Below are positions 7,670-15,561 of a stretch of 28,246 nt of DNA, one piece after another. This stretch comes from Dongia_B sp035539215. Its GTDB lineage: Bacteria; Pseudomonadota; Alphaproteobacteria; Dongiales; Dongiaceae. Location of the stretch: contig DATLIX010000148.1 of assembly GCA_035539215.1 (NCBI GenBank), forward strand, positions 1-28,246, given 5' to 3'. Made by a program: the position numbers and the translations under genes. Under the pieces are notes generated by a model. That model made no database searches. It saw nothing but the letters and a program-made list of their open reading frames with translations, and was not told where the DNA came from. The number at the start of each line of letters is the position of its first letter. Position 1 is the first letter of the stretch.

Positions 7670-8116
7670 ATGTTATCGCAAAAAGCCAAATACGCCATGC
7701 GGGCGCTGCTTTATCTCGCACAGGTAGAACCGGAGCAGCCGGTTCTGATCGGAGATATCGCCGAGCAGCAGCAGGTGCCGCGCAAGTTTCTCGAGTTGAT
7801 TCTCCTGGAACTTAAACGGAATGGTTTGGTGCGCAGTTTTCGCGGCAAGAATGGCGGTTACATCCTGGCGAAGCAGCCCCAGGACATCTATTTCGGCCAT
7901 GTCATCCGGCTGATCGATGGTCCCTTGGCGCAGCTGCCTTGCGCCAGCAAGACGGCCTATCGGCGGTGCGATGACTGCCAGGACGAGGCGACCTGCGCCA
8001 TCCGCAAGGTGCTGCGGCAGGTGCGCGATGCCTCCTCCCGGATCCTGGATTCGACCAGTCTGGCGGATGCCATGAACCAGGCGACGCCGAAATTCGATCT
8101 CGGCGCGAATATCTAG
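7670..8116 (+). CDS. Rrf2-family transcriptional regulator with cluster-type cysteines, likely sulfur-responsive
   Basis: A 148-residue Rrf2 regulator. It has an N-terminal winged HTH (KAKYAMRALLYLA, then VPRKFLELILLELKRNGLV as the recognition segment) and a wing RGKNGGYILAK (about residues 59-69). A C-terminal cysteine group follows: C91, C100, C103 and C109 (C-x8-C-x2-C-x5-C). IscR- and NsrR-type Rrf2 proteins use cysteines in this region to bind an iron-sulfur cluster, so cluster sensing is plausible here although the spacing differs. The sulfate importer operon follows in the same direction, which suggests it controls sulfate uptake much as CymR does for sulfur in Firmicutes. That role is inferred from position. 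Confidence 0.9.
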   Translation: MLSQKAKYAMRALLYLAQVEPEQPVLIGDIAEQQQVPRKFLELILLELKRNGLVRSFRGKNGGYILAKQPQDIYFGHVIRLIDGPLAQLPCASKTAYRRCDDCQDEATCAIRKVLRQVRDASSRILDSTSLADAMNQATPKFDLGANI

Positions 8117-8205
8117 ACGGAATTATCGGGCCGGCCTCGCCGCGCTCAGTCGGACTAAGCCAACAAGCTGATGGGGTGAGATGCTGACGAACCGCTTACG
8201 CCGAT

Positions 8206-8250
8206 GTTGTGAAATTAAACACTACTAATTTGATCTAGATAGTTGATAAG
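8206..8250 (+). promoter_or_regulatory. AT-rich promoter/operator region of the sulfate importer operon
   Basis: In the 154-base gap before sbp, this stretch is much richer in A and T than its surroundings. It contains ACTA/TAGT half-sites flanking a CTAATTTGATCTAG core (8221-8243). It is the best place for the operon promoter and an Rrf2 or other sulfur-regulator site. I cannot assign clear -35/-10 elements. Confidence 0.35.
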
Positions 8251-8270
8251 GCTTGCAAGAGGGAGCAGAC

Positions 8271-9302
8271 ATGACAAAGCTTCGTACCATTCTGGCCGGC
8301 GTGCTCAGCCTCGGCCTCGTCGCCACGACCCAACTGGCGGGCGCGAAACTGGCAGCGGCCGACACCTCGCTGCTGAACGTTTCCTACGACCCGACGCGCG
8401 AATTCTACAAGGCCTACGGCGCCGCCTTCGCCAAATACTGGAAGGACAAGACCGGCGAGACGGTCAAGATCGACTCCTCCCATGGCGGTTCCGGCAAACA
8501 GGCGCGTGCGGTGATCGACGGCCTCGAAGCCGATGTCGTCACCCTGGCGCTTGCCTATGACATCGACGAAATCGCCGAAAAGGGCAGCCTGCTCGACAAG
8601 AATTGGCAGACCCGCCTGCCGAATAACAGCACGCCCTATACTTCGACCATCGTCTTCCTGGTGCGCAAGGGCAATCCCAAGGGCATCCATGACTGGGGCG
8701 ACCTGATCAAGGGCGATACCCAGGTCATCACCCCCAATCCGAAGACCTCCGGGGGGGCCCGCTGGAACTATCTCGCCGCCTGGGGTTATGCGGTGAAGGC
8801 CAATAACGGCGACGAGGAAAAGGCCAAGGCCTATATCGCCGAACTCTTCAAGCATGTGCCGGTCCTGGATACCGGCGCGCGCGGCGCCACCACGACCTTC
8901 GTGCAGCGCGGCATCGGCGATGTGCTGATCGCCTGGGAGAACGAGGCGCTGCTGGCTTTGAAGCAATTGGGCCCCGATCAGTTCGAACTGGTGGTGCCGA
9001 GCATCAGCATCCTCGCCGAGCCCCCGGTCGCGGTGGTCGATAAGGTGGTCGACAAGCATGGCACCCGCAAGGTCGCGGAAGCCTATCTGCAATATCTCTA
9101 TTCGCCGGAGGGCCAGGAGATCGCAGCCCAGAACTATTACCGCCCGCGTGACCCGCAGGTGGCCGCGAAATATGCCGAGGCCTTCCCGAAGGTTCCGCTG
9201 TTCACCATCGACGATCCGATTTTCGGCGGCTGGCAAAAAACCCAGAAGAAGCATTTCAACGATGGTGGTATCTTCGACGCCATCTATCAGCCGAAGCAAT
9301 AA
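8271..9302 (+). CDS. sbp: Sulfate/thiosulfate ABC transporter, periplasmic binding protein
   Basis: A 343-residue Sbp/CysP-family binding protein that captures sulfate in the periplasm for the CysTWA importer encoded next. A signal peptide is visible (MTKLRTILAG to LAAA, cleavage near residue 30). The mature start LLNVSYDPTREFYKAYG, the SHGGSGKQARAVIDGLEADVV segment (split by one to two residues from the family form) and TPNPKTSGGARWNYLAAW are family signatures. The start at 8271 has AGAGGGAG at the right distance; a TTG 18 bases earlier is in frame but lies in the Shine-Dalgarno region. Sulfate versus thiosulfate preference cannot be told. Confidence 0.93.
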   Translation: MTKLRTILAGVLSLGLVATTQLAGAKLAAADTSLLNVSYDPTREFYKAYGAAFAKYWKDKTGETVKIDSSHGGSGKQARAVIDGLEADVVTLALAYDIDEIAEKGSLLDKNWQTRLPNNSTPYTSTIVFLVRKGNPKGIHDWGDLIKGDTQVITPNPKTSGGARWNYLAAWGYAVKANNGDEEKAKAYIAELFKHVPVLDTGARGATTTFVQRGIGDVLIAWENEALLALKQLGPDQFELVVPSISILAEPPVAVVDKVVDKHGTRKVAEAYLQYLYSPEGQEIAAQNYYRPRDPQVAAKYAEAFPKVPLFTIDDPIFGGWQKTQKKHFNDGGIFDAIYQPKQ

Positions 9303-9312
9303 GACCTGACGC

Positions 9313-10185
9313 ATGGCAGACGCCGCATCTTCAAGTCGTCCACGCTTGTCCCTGCGGTGGAAACAGCCCAGCGTGATCCCCGGTTTCGGGATCACGCTGG
9401 GCTTTGCCCTCACCTATCTCAGCCTGATCGTTCTCATTCCCCTGGCGGCATTGTTGCTGCGGCCCGTTGAGCTCGGCTTCGGCGGCTTTTGGGCCGCCAT
9501 CAGCGCACCGCGCGTCATCGCGTCGCTCAAGATCAGCTTCGGTTGCGCGCTGATTGGCGCGATTCTGAATGCCTTCTTCGGCCTGATCGTCGCCTGGGTC
9601 CTGGTGCGCTATCGCTTTCCCCTCAAGCGGATCGTCGATGCGCTGGTCGACTTTCCCTTCGCGCTGCCGACCGCGGTGGCCGGCATCGCCTTGACCGGAC
9701 TCTATGCGCCCAACGGCTGGATCGGCCAATTTCTCGTTCCCCTCGGGATCAAGGTCGCCTTCACGCCGCTCGGCATCATCGTGGCGCTGACCTTCATCGG
9801 CCTCCCTTTCGTGGTCCGCACCGTGCAGCCCGTGCTGCAGGATCTCGATCCGGAATTCGAGGACGCGGCCGCGAGCCTCGGCGCCACGCGCTGGCAGAGC
9901 TTTCTCTTCGTCGTCCTGCCCAGCATTGCCCCGGCCCTGCTCACGGGCTTTGCCTTGGCCTTCGCCCGCGGCGTCGGCGAGTATGGCTCCGTCATCTTCA
10001 TCGCCGGCAACATGCCGATGGTGTCGGAAGTCGCCCCGCTGCTGATCGTCACCAAGCTGGAGCAATATGACTATGCCGGTGCTGCAGCCATCGCCGTCGT
10101 CATGCTCTGCGCTTCCTTCCTGATCCTGCTTGGCGTCAACCATGTGCAGCGCCGCTTCAGCCGGCATCGCGAAAGGCTGACATGA
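9313..10185 (+). CDS. cysT: Sulfate ABC transporter permease CysT (CysU)
   Basis: A 290-residue inner-membrane permease with about six hydrophobic helices. It carries the EAA-type loop that contacts the ATPase (EFEDAAASLGATRWQSF, about residues 182-198) and the FARGVGEYGSVIFIAGN segment typical of CysT. It starts 10 bases after sbp, and its last four bases overlap the cysW start, so the genes are translationally coupled. It pairs with CysW to form the sulfate channel. Confidence 0.94.
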   Translation: MADAASSSRPRLSLRWKQPSVIPGFGITLGFALTYLSLIVLIPLAALLLRPVELGFGGFWAAISAPRVIASLKISFGCALIGAILNAFFGLIVAWVLVRYRFPLKRIVDALVDFPFALPTAVAGIALTGLYAPNGWIGQFLVPLGIKVAFTPLGIIVALTFIGLPFVVRTVQPVLQDLDPEFEDAAASLGATRWQSFLFVVLPSIAPALLTGFALAFARGVGEYGSVIFIAGNMPMVSEVAPLLIVTKLEQYDYAGAAAIAVVMLCASFLILLGVNHVQRRFSRHRERLT

Positions 10186-11048
10186 GCAATTCCACGACGA
10201 CCGCCCGGCCGCGCGACGCCCGCAGCGAACCGCGCTGGCTCAAGATCCTGCTGATTGCCGTCAGCCTCGGCTTCATCGGCTTCATGCTGGTCCTGCCGCT
10301 CGTCAGCGTCTTTGTCGAAGCACTGGCGAAGGGTTTCACGCCCTATTTCGCCGCGATCACCGATCCGGACGCGCTGTCCGCCATCCGCCTCACGCTGCTG
10401 GTGGCGGCAATCGCCGTGCCAAGCAACCTTCTTTTCGGTCTCTGCGCCGCCTGGGCCATCGCCAAGTTCGACTTCCGCGGCAAATCGGTGCTGGTCACCC
10501 TGATCGATCTGCCCTTCTCGGTCTCGCCGGTCATATCGGGCCTGATCTATGTGCTGCTGTTCGGTATCCACGGCTGGCTGGGCCCGACGCTCGACCACTA
10601 CGGCATCAAGATCATTTTCACTACCAGCGGCCTGGTACTGGCGACGATCTTCGTCACCTTCCCCTTCATCGCCCGCGAGCTTATCCCGCTGATGCAGGAA
10701 CAGGGCAATGAAGAGGAGGAAGCGGCGATTTCGCTCGGTGCCGGCGGATTGCAGACCTTTCTGCGGGTCACCTTGCCGAATGTCGCCTGGGGCCTGCTCT
10801 ACGGCGTGCTGCTCTGCAATGCCCGGGCGATGGGCGAGTTCGGCGCCGTTTCGGTGGTCTCCGGCCATGTGCGCGGCCTCACCAACACGATGCCGCTGCA
10901 TGTCGAGATTCTCTATAACGAATATGACTTCGTCGGCGCCTTTGCGGTTGCCTCGCTGCTGGCCTTGCTGGCCCTGGTCACCCTGGTGGTCAAGAGCCTG
11001 CTCGAGTGGAAATTCGGCGATCGGCTGGCCGCCGGCATCAAGCACTAA
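10182..11048 (+). CDS. cysW: Sulfate ABC transporter permease CysW
   Basis: A 288-residue inner-membrane permease, the second half of the sulfate channel. It has about six membrane helices. The EAA loop is EEEEAAISLGAGGLQTFLRV, followed by NARAMGEFGAVSVVSGH, the CysW-type segment. The start overlaps the cysT stop (ATGA). The C-terminus (VKSLLEWKFGDRL) is typical of the family. CysA follows after 23 bases. Confidence 0.94.
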   Translation: MSNSTTTARPRDARSEPRWLKILLIAVSLGFIGFMLVLPLVSVFVEALAKGFTPYFAAITDPDALSAIRLTLLVAAIAVPSNLLFGLCAAWAIAKFDFRGKSVLVTLIDLPFSVSPVISGLIYVLLFGIHGWLGPTLDHYGIKIIFTTSGLVLATIFVTFPFIARELIPLMQEQGNEEEEAAISLGAGGLQTFLRVTLPNVAWGLLYGVLLCNARAMGEFGAVSVVSGHVRGLTNTMPLHVEILYNEYDFVGAFAVASLLALLALVTLVVKSLLEWKFGDRLAAGIKH

Positions 11049-11071
11049 CGCTGCGGAATTCAGGATCTGAC

Positions 11072-12130
11072 ATGGCTATCAAGCTATCCGGCATCACCAA
11101 GACCTTCGGCAACTACCAGGCCTTGCGTGGCATCGACCTGCAGATCAAGAAAGGCGAGTTCCTCGCCCTGCTCGGCCCATCGGGTTCCGGCAAGACGACG
11201 TTGCTGCGTGTCCTGGCCGGCCTCGATTTCCCCGATGAGGGCCGCCTGATCTTCGACGGCAGCGACGTGCAGCATACCAGTGCGCGCGAACGCCGGGTCG
11301 GCTTCGTCTTTCAGCATTATGCCTTGTTCCGCCATATGACTGTGGCCGAGAACGTGGCCTTCGGCCTCAAGGTGCGGCCGCGCCATGAGCGTCCGGCGAA
11401 AGCCGAGATCCAGTCGCGCGTCAGCGAACTGTTGCGTCTGGTCCAGCTGGAGAAGTTCGGCAACCGCTATCCGACGCAGTTATCCGGCGGACAGCGTCAG
11501 CGCATCGCCCTTGCCCGCGCTTTGGCGATCGAACCCAAGGTGCTGCTGCTGGATGAGCCTTTCGGCGCCCTGGACGCCAAGGTGCGCAAGGACCTGCGTC
11601 GCTGGCTGCGGCAATTGCACGACGAGATGGGCCTCACCAGCATCTTCGTCACCCATGACCAGGAAGAGGCTTTGGAGCTCGCCGACCAGGTCGCCGTCAT
11701 GTCGGAAGGCCGCATCGAGCAGATCGGCACGCCGGATCAGGTCTATCACAGCCCGGCCACACCCTTCGTCTTCGAATTCCTCGGCCATGCCAACCGCCTC
11801 TCCTGCGTGATCAAAGGCGATCAGGCGAAGATCGGCTCGATCACGGTGCTGGTGCAGAATATGTCCACCACCCGCGAGCTTGCCGGGGTCGCCTTTGTGC
11901 GCCCGCACGACATCTCGTTGCATCCGGTGGCCGGCATGACCACGCTGCCGGTGCGCATCCGCCATATGTTCACCGCCGGGCCCGGCGTGCGGCTGGAGCT
12001 GGAACGGCTCGATGCCAGCGATATCCTGATCGCCGATCTGTCGCATGAGCAGGTGCAGAAGGGCGCTTTTGCCGTCGGTCAGGCGGTTGCCGCCGAACTC
12101 GTCCTGGTCAGCGCCTTCCCGGCCAACTGA
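11072..12130 (+). CDS. cysA: Sulfate ABC transporter ATP-binding protein CysA
   Basis: A 352-residue ATPase that drives the CysTW channel. Walker A is GPSGSGKTT, the signature is LSGGQRQRIALARAL, Walker B is VLLLDEPFGALD and the switch histidine lies in VTHDQEEALE. A C-terminal TOBE-like regulatory domain (about residues 235-352) is present, as in CysA. The start at 11072 gives the usual MAIKLSGITKTFGNYQAL opening; an ATG at 11006 in the same frame lies inside cysW and would add an unrelated extension. It closes the sbp-cysT-cysW-cysA operon. Confidence 0.95.
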   Translation: MAIKLSGITKTFGNYQALRGIDLQIKKGEFLALLGPSGSGKTTLLRVLAGLDFPDEGRLIFDGSDVQHTSARERRVGFVFQHYALFRHMTVAENVAFGLKVRPRHERPAKAEIQSRVSELLRLVQLEKFGNRYPTQLSGGQRQRIALARALAIEPKVLLLDEPFGALDAKVRKDLRRWLRQLHDEMGLTSIFVTHDQEEALELADQVAVMSEGRIEQIGTPDQVYHSPATPFVFEFLGHANRLSCVIKGDQAKIGSITVLVQNMSTTRELAGVAFVRPHDISLHPVAGMTTLPVRIRHMFTAGPGVRLELERLDASDILIADLSHEQVQKGAFAVGQAVAAELVLVSAFPAN

Positions 12131-12174
12131 AGTCCCGACGCGGCCAGCCCGCTGCCTGTCCCGGAGCGCGATCA

Positions 12175-12206
12175 TTCAAGCGGAAGCGGATTGGCTTCGA
12201 CTTGAA
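12175..12206. repeat. Imperfect inverted repeat after cysA (possible terminator or intergenic repeat)
   Basis: TTCAAGCGGAAGC and GCTTCGACTTGAA pair over 13 positions with two mismatches around a six-base loop. There is no T-run, so it is a weak terminator at best. The flanking TCTAGAGCGG recurs as CTAGAGCGG near 13344, suggesting the worn remains of a dispersed intergenic palindrome. Confidence 0.45.
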
Positions 12207-12220
12207 ACGTGAATCCGTCT

Positions 12221-13270
12221 CTAGAGCGGCTTTATCGTTTCACCCGCCGGCTGCGGCAGGCAGATCGAATGGATGCCGCCGCCGCCATAGGCAAGGTCGA
12301 CGGCGGGGAATTGCAACACTTCGCGTTTCGGAAACAGCCGCGTCATGGTGTCGAAAGCGCGCTTGTCCTGCGGGCCGTCGTCGAAGGCCGGCATAACGAT
12401 GGCGTCATTCGCCATGTAGAAATTGATGTAGGACAGCGCCAGACGCCGGCCCTCGGTATCGTATTGCGGGCGCGGCTGCTCGATCTCGATGATTTCCAGC
12501 TCTCGCCCCATGGCATCGCGCGACGCCCGCAGGCGCTGCAGATTATCGGCGAGGGCGCGCTGGTTGGGATCGGCGCTATCGCTGCAGGTCAATGCGACGA
12601 TGGCGCCCGGCCGCACGAAGCGGGCCAGATTCGCGACCTGGCCGCCGGTCAGGTCGTCCTGTAGCCCCTCACCCAGCCAGATCACCTGGCGGACCCCGAG
12701 ATTGGCGATGAGGATCTCCTCGATCTGCTCGCGCGACAGGTTGGGGTTGCGATTGGAATTGAGCAGCACCGCTTCCGAGGCGATCAGGGTGCCGTCGCCA
12801 TCGACGTCGATGGCGCCGCCTTCGAGAACCAGATCCGCGACGTAGTTGCGCATCTCCAGCTGCGCCAGCAAAGCTGCGGCAACCTCGGCATCGCGCTCAT
12901 GATCCTGGTAGCGAAAGCCCCAGGCATTCCAGCGCCACTGCACGCCGGCGACGGCGGATTTCGCGTCGATGACGAAACTCGGCCCCATATCCCGGATCCA
13001 GCAATCGTCATGCGCAAGCGAAAGCTGGCTGACCCCCTGCCCGGTCAGCAGCGAAACCTCGGCGACATTCTTCGGCTTGGTGATGATGGTAACGGGTTCG
13101 AATTGCGCGATGGTATTGGCCAGTTCGGCAACGACATCGCGCGCGCCATCGAGATGATCGCCCCAGGTCTCGGACCGGCTCGGCCATGCCATCCAGCAGC
13201 GCGCATGCGGCACCCATTCCGCCGCAAGAGAGAGACCATCATCGAAAGGCGTGGTTGTCGCGGCTGTCAT
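12221..13270 (-). CDS. Agmatine deiminase-fold protein with substituted catalytic residues
   Basis: A 349-residue member of the agmatine deiminase/bacterial peptidylarginine deiminase family. Framework motifs are kept: LAAEWVPHARCWMAWP at the N-terminus, DDCWIRDMGPSF, LEGGAIDVDGDGTLI, NSNRNPNLSREQIEE and GGGGIH near the end. The catalytic positions are not. The usual GHVDN reads GQVAN (His to Gln, Asp to Ala), and the usual IHCIT reads IHSIC (the nucleophile position is Ser, with a Cys two residues later). It may be a pseudoenzyme or have a changed reaction rather than convert agmatine to N-carbamoylputrescine. Reading upstream to 13366 adds a proline-rich stretch unlike the family; ATG 13279 is another possible start. 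It lies downstream of aspS on the same strand. Confidence 0.8.
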   Translation of the reverse strand: MTAATTTPFDDGLSLAAEWVPHARCWMAWPSRSETWGDHLDGARDVVAELANTIAQFEPVTIITKPKNVAEVSLLTGQGVSQLSLAHDDCWIRDMGPSFVIDAKSAVAGVQWRWNAWGFRYQDHERDAEVAAALLAQLEMRNYVADLVLEGGAIDVDGDGTLIASEAVLLNSNRNPNLSREQIEEILIANLGVRQVIWLGEGLQDDLTGGQVANLARFVRPGAIVALTCSDSADPNQRALADNLQRLRASRDAMGRELEIIEIEQPRPQYDTEGRRLALSYINFYMANDAIVMPAFDDGPQDKRAFDTMTRLFPKREVLQFPAVDLAYGGGGIHSICLPQPAGETIKPL

Positions 13271-13562
13271 ACGGTCCATCGTCGGTGGCGGTGGCGCCGG
13301 CGGAGCGGCAAACCGGCAGAGTGTAGCAAGTCGGGGAAAATACGCTAGAGCGGTATTCGACGACATAACGCGGCGCCGAGACGCCTTCGAAAGAAGAAAT
13401 CGCAGAAGCGGAATCGGCCTGCTTCAAAAAACCGTCGGGCGATCTTCGCCCGTTTAAAGAGCAGAACGCCCATTCCGGTCGACACCGGAATGGGCGTTGC
13501 GTAACCTGAGGCGACAACCCGAGTAGCCGTCGCCGCGCTTTCGGCGCCGTGCGGATGCTATC
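13271..13562. other. Intergenic region between aspS and the deiminase-like gene
   Basis: 292 bases without a convincing gene. It holds the aspS terminator hairpin (13465-13498) and a CTAGAGCGG stretch like the one near 12221. I see no clear promoter for the deiminase-like gene and no other structured element. Confidence 0.6.
13465..13498 (-). terminator. Hairpin terminator downstream of aspS
   Basis: A perfect 14-bp stem (AACGCCCATTCCGG / CCGGAATGGGCGTT), extendable by one pair around a CGAC loop, lies 64 bases past the aspS stop. On the minus strand it is followed by CTGCTCTTT, a weak U-tract. Confidence 0.75.
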
Positions 13563-15350
13563 TTACTGACCGGCCTTCTTCAGCGGCAGGTCCGGCTTGA
13601 TATACAATTCCTTGAGACGCGCCGGCGGCACTTCCGTCGGCGCCTGCATGAGGAGATCTTCCGCCTTCTGATTGAGCGGGAAGGCGATCACCTCGCGGAT
13701 GTTCTTCTCTTCCGCCAGCAACATGACGATACGATCGATGCCCGGTGCCGAGCCGCCATGCGGCGGGGCGCCGAATTTGAACGCATTCAGCATGCCGCCG
13801 AACTTGTTCTCGACCTCGCTCGCCGGATAGCCGGCGATCTCGAAGGCCTTGTACATGATTTCCGGCAGATGGTTCCGGATCGCACCCGACGACAATTCGA
13901 TGCCGTTGCAGACAATGTCGTATTGGAAGGCCTTGATGGTCAGCGGGTCCTGGTTGAGCAGGGCATCCATCCCGCCTTGCGGCATGGAGAACGGGTTATG
14001 GCTGAATTCGACCTGGCCGGTGTCCTCGTTCAACTCATACATCGGGAAGTCGACGATCCAGCAGAATTCGAAACGCCGCTGATCGATAAGAGCCAGTTCC
14101 TCGCCCAGGCGGTTGCGCACAGCGCCGGCGAATTTCGCCGCCGGCAGTTTCTTGTCGCAGGAGAAAAAGACGGCATCGCCATCCTTGATGCCGGTGGCCT
14201 CGCGCAGCTGCGCCAGGCGATCCTCGTCGAGGTTCTTGGCGATCGGGCCCTTGGCGCCGGCCGCCTCGAAGATGACATAGCCGAGGCCGGCGGCGCCCTG
14301 CGTCTTCGCCCAGTCGTTGAGCTTGTCGAAGAAGCTGCGCGGTTTCGTCGCCGCCCCGGGCGCGGGAATGGCGCGCACCACCGAGCCCATCTCCACGGCC
14401 TTGGCGAAGATGCCGAAACCGGAACCGCGGAAGATCTCGGTCACGTCGCTGATCTTGATCGGGTTGCGCAGGTCGGGCTTGTCCGACCCGTAGCGCAGCA
14501 TGGATTCGTCATAGGGAATCCGCGGGAAGGGCATCGCCGAGACGGTGCGGTCTTCCTTGAACTCCTCGAAGATGCCATGCAGCACCGGCTCGATGGTGTT
14601 GAAGACATCTTCCTGCGTCACGAACGACATCTCGAAATCGAGCTGGTAGAACTCGCCCGGACTGCGATCGGCGCGGCTGTCTTCGTCGCGGAAGCAAGGT
14701 GCGATCTGGAAATAGCGATCGAAGCCGGCCACCATCAGCAGCTGCTTGAACTGCTGCGGCGCCTGCGGCAGGGCGTAGAACTTGCCCGGATGAAGACGCG
14801 ACGGCACCAGGAAGTCGCGTGCACCTTCCGGCGAGCTGGAGGTCAGGATCGGCGTCTGGAATTCGGTGAAGCCCTGGTCCAGCATGCGGCGCCGGATCGA
14901 CGAAATCACCTGCGAGCGCAGCACGATGTTGCGATGCACCTTGTCGCGGCGCAGGTCGAGGAAGCGGTAGCGCAGGCGGATGTCTTCGCCGTAATCCTCG
15001 TCGCTGTTGACCTGCAGCGGCAGAACGTCGGCGGCCGATTGTAGCAGGTAATCCTCGATCTTGACCTCGATCTCGCCGGTGGGCAGCTTCGGATTGATCG
15101 TCTCGGCGGTACGCTTCACCACCTTGCCGGTGATGGTGACGACGCTCTCGACGCGAGTCTGCTCGACCTGCTTGAAAAGCGGGCTGGAAATATCGAGCAC
15201 GCATTGCGTCACACCGTAATGGTCCCGGAGATCGATGAAGACCAGATTACCATGGTCGCGCTTGCGGTGGATCCAGCCGGAGAGGCGAACGGTCTGGCCG
15301 GCGTCGTTGGGACGCAGGACGCCGCAGGTATGCGAGCGATAGGCGTGCAT
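13563..15350 (-). CDS. aspS: Aspartyl-tRNA synthetase (probably non-discriminating, Asp/Asn)
   Basis: A 595-residue class II synthetase that charges tRNA with aspartate. The OB-fold anticodon domain (about residues 1-105) opens MHAYRSHTCGVLRP. Motif 2 is FRDEDSRADRSPGEFYQLDFEMSF (spread over its usual span), and motif 3 is GGSAPGIDRIVMLL near the C-terminus. A GAD insertion lies between, as in bacterial AspRS. In the anticodon-contacting loop, RKRDHGNLVF has histidine (H33) where E. coli has leucine. This histidine is associated with non-discriminating AspRS, which also charges tRNA-Asn for GatCAB amidation. A Shine-Dalgarno AAGGATT lies before the start. It is divergent from rnd. Confidence 0.96.
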   Translation of the reverse strand: MHAYRSHTCGVLRPNDAGQTVRLSGWIHRKRDHGNLVFIDLRDHYGVTQCVLDISSPLFKQVEQTRVESVVTITGKVVKRTAETINPKLPTGEIEVKIEDYLLQSAADVLPLQVNSDEDYGEDIRLRYRFLDLRRDKVHRNIVLRSQVISSIRRRMLDQGFTEFQTPILTSSSPEGARDFLVPSRLHPGKFYALPQAPQQFKQLLMVAGFDRYFQIAPCFRDEDSRADRSPGEFYQLDFEMSFVTQEDVFNTIEPVLHGIFEEFKEDRTVSAMPFPRIPYDESMLRYGSDKPDLRNPIKISDVTEIFRGSGFGIFAKAVEMGSVVRAIPAPGAATKPRSFFDKLNDWAKTQGAAGLGYVIFEAAGAKGPIAKNLDEDRLAQLREATGIKDGDAVFFSCDKKLPAAKFAGAVRNRLGEELALIDQRRFEFCWIVDFPMYELNEDTGQVEFSHNPFSMPQGGMDALLNQDPLTIKAFQYDIVCNGIELSSGAIRNHLPEIMYKAFEIAGYPASEVENKFGGMLNAFKFGAPPHGGSAPGIDRIVMLLAEEKNIREVIAFPLNQKAEDLLMQAPTEVPPARLKELYIKPDLPLKKAGQ

Positions 15351-15412
15351 CGTCGGTAATCCTTAATGAAAACAGCAGATTAAGGCGGCAAATGGCCCGG
15401 ATTTCCGGGTTT

Positions 15413-15418
15413 TGTCAA
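15413..15418 (-). promoter_or_regulatory. Possible -35 element of aspS
   Basis: TTGACA on the minus strand, 63 bases before the aspS start codon. No good -10 hexamer follows at 17 bases, so this is tentative. Confidence 0.3.
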
Positions 15419-15524
15419 GCATCGCTTCCGCGCCGCGCCGCGCCGCTGCGGCAGGGCTGCGCAAGGCCGCAAAAGGCCGGGCCCGGGCGGTTACCGGGGC
15501 GGCTGCGGCAAATCGGCCTAACCC

Positions 15525-15553
15525 TTTGCAGGGCGCAGCAAACCGGCTATAGC
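15525..15553 (+). promoter_or_regulatory. Promoter of rnd with -10 adjacent to the start codon
   Basis: TTTGCA (15525-15530) and TATAGC (15548-15553) are separated by 17 bases. The -10 ends eight bases before the rnd ATG, so transcription would begin at or next to the start codon. Confidence 0.5.
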
Positions 15554-15561
15554 TTGCGGCC

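Noticed and set aside
8235..9413. Long minus-strand frame opposite sbp
   Set aside because: Mirror of the sulfate-binding protein; no family signature.
11006..11071. Earlier start of cysA inside cysW
   Set aside because: It adds 22 residues unlike CysA; the start at 11072 gives the standard N-terminus.
13271..13366. N-terminal extension of the deiminase-like protein
   Set aside because: The added residues are proline-rich and unlike the family, whose usual opening starts after 13270.
13758..15044. Long open frame opposite aspS
   Set aside because: Antisense shadow of a conserved synthetase.
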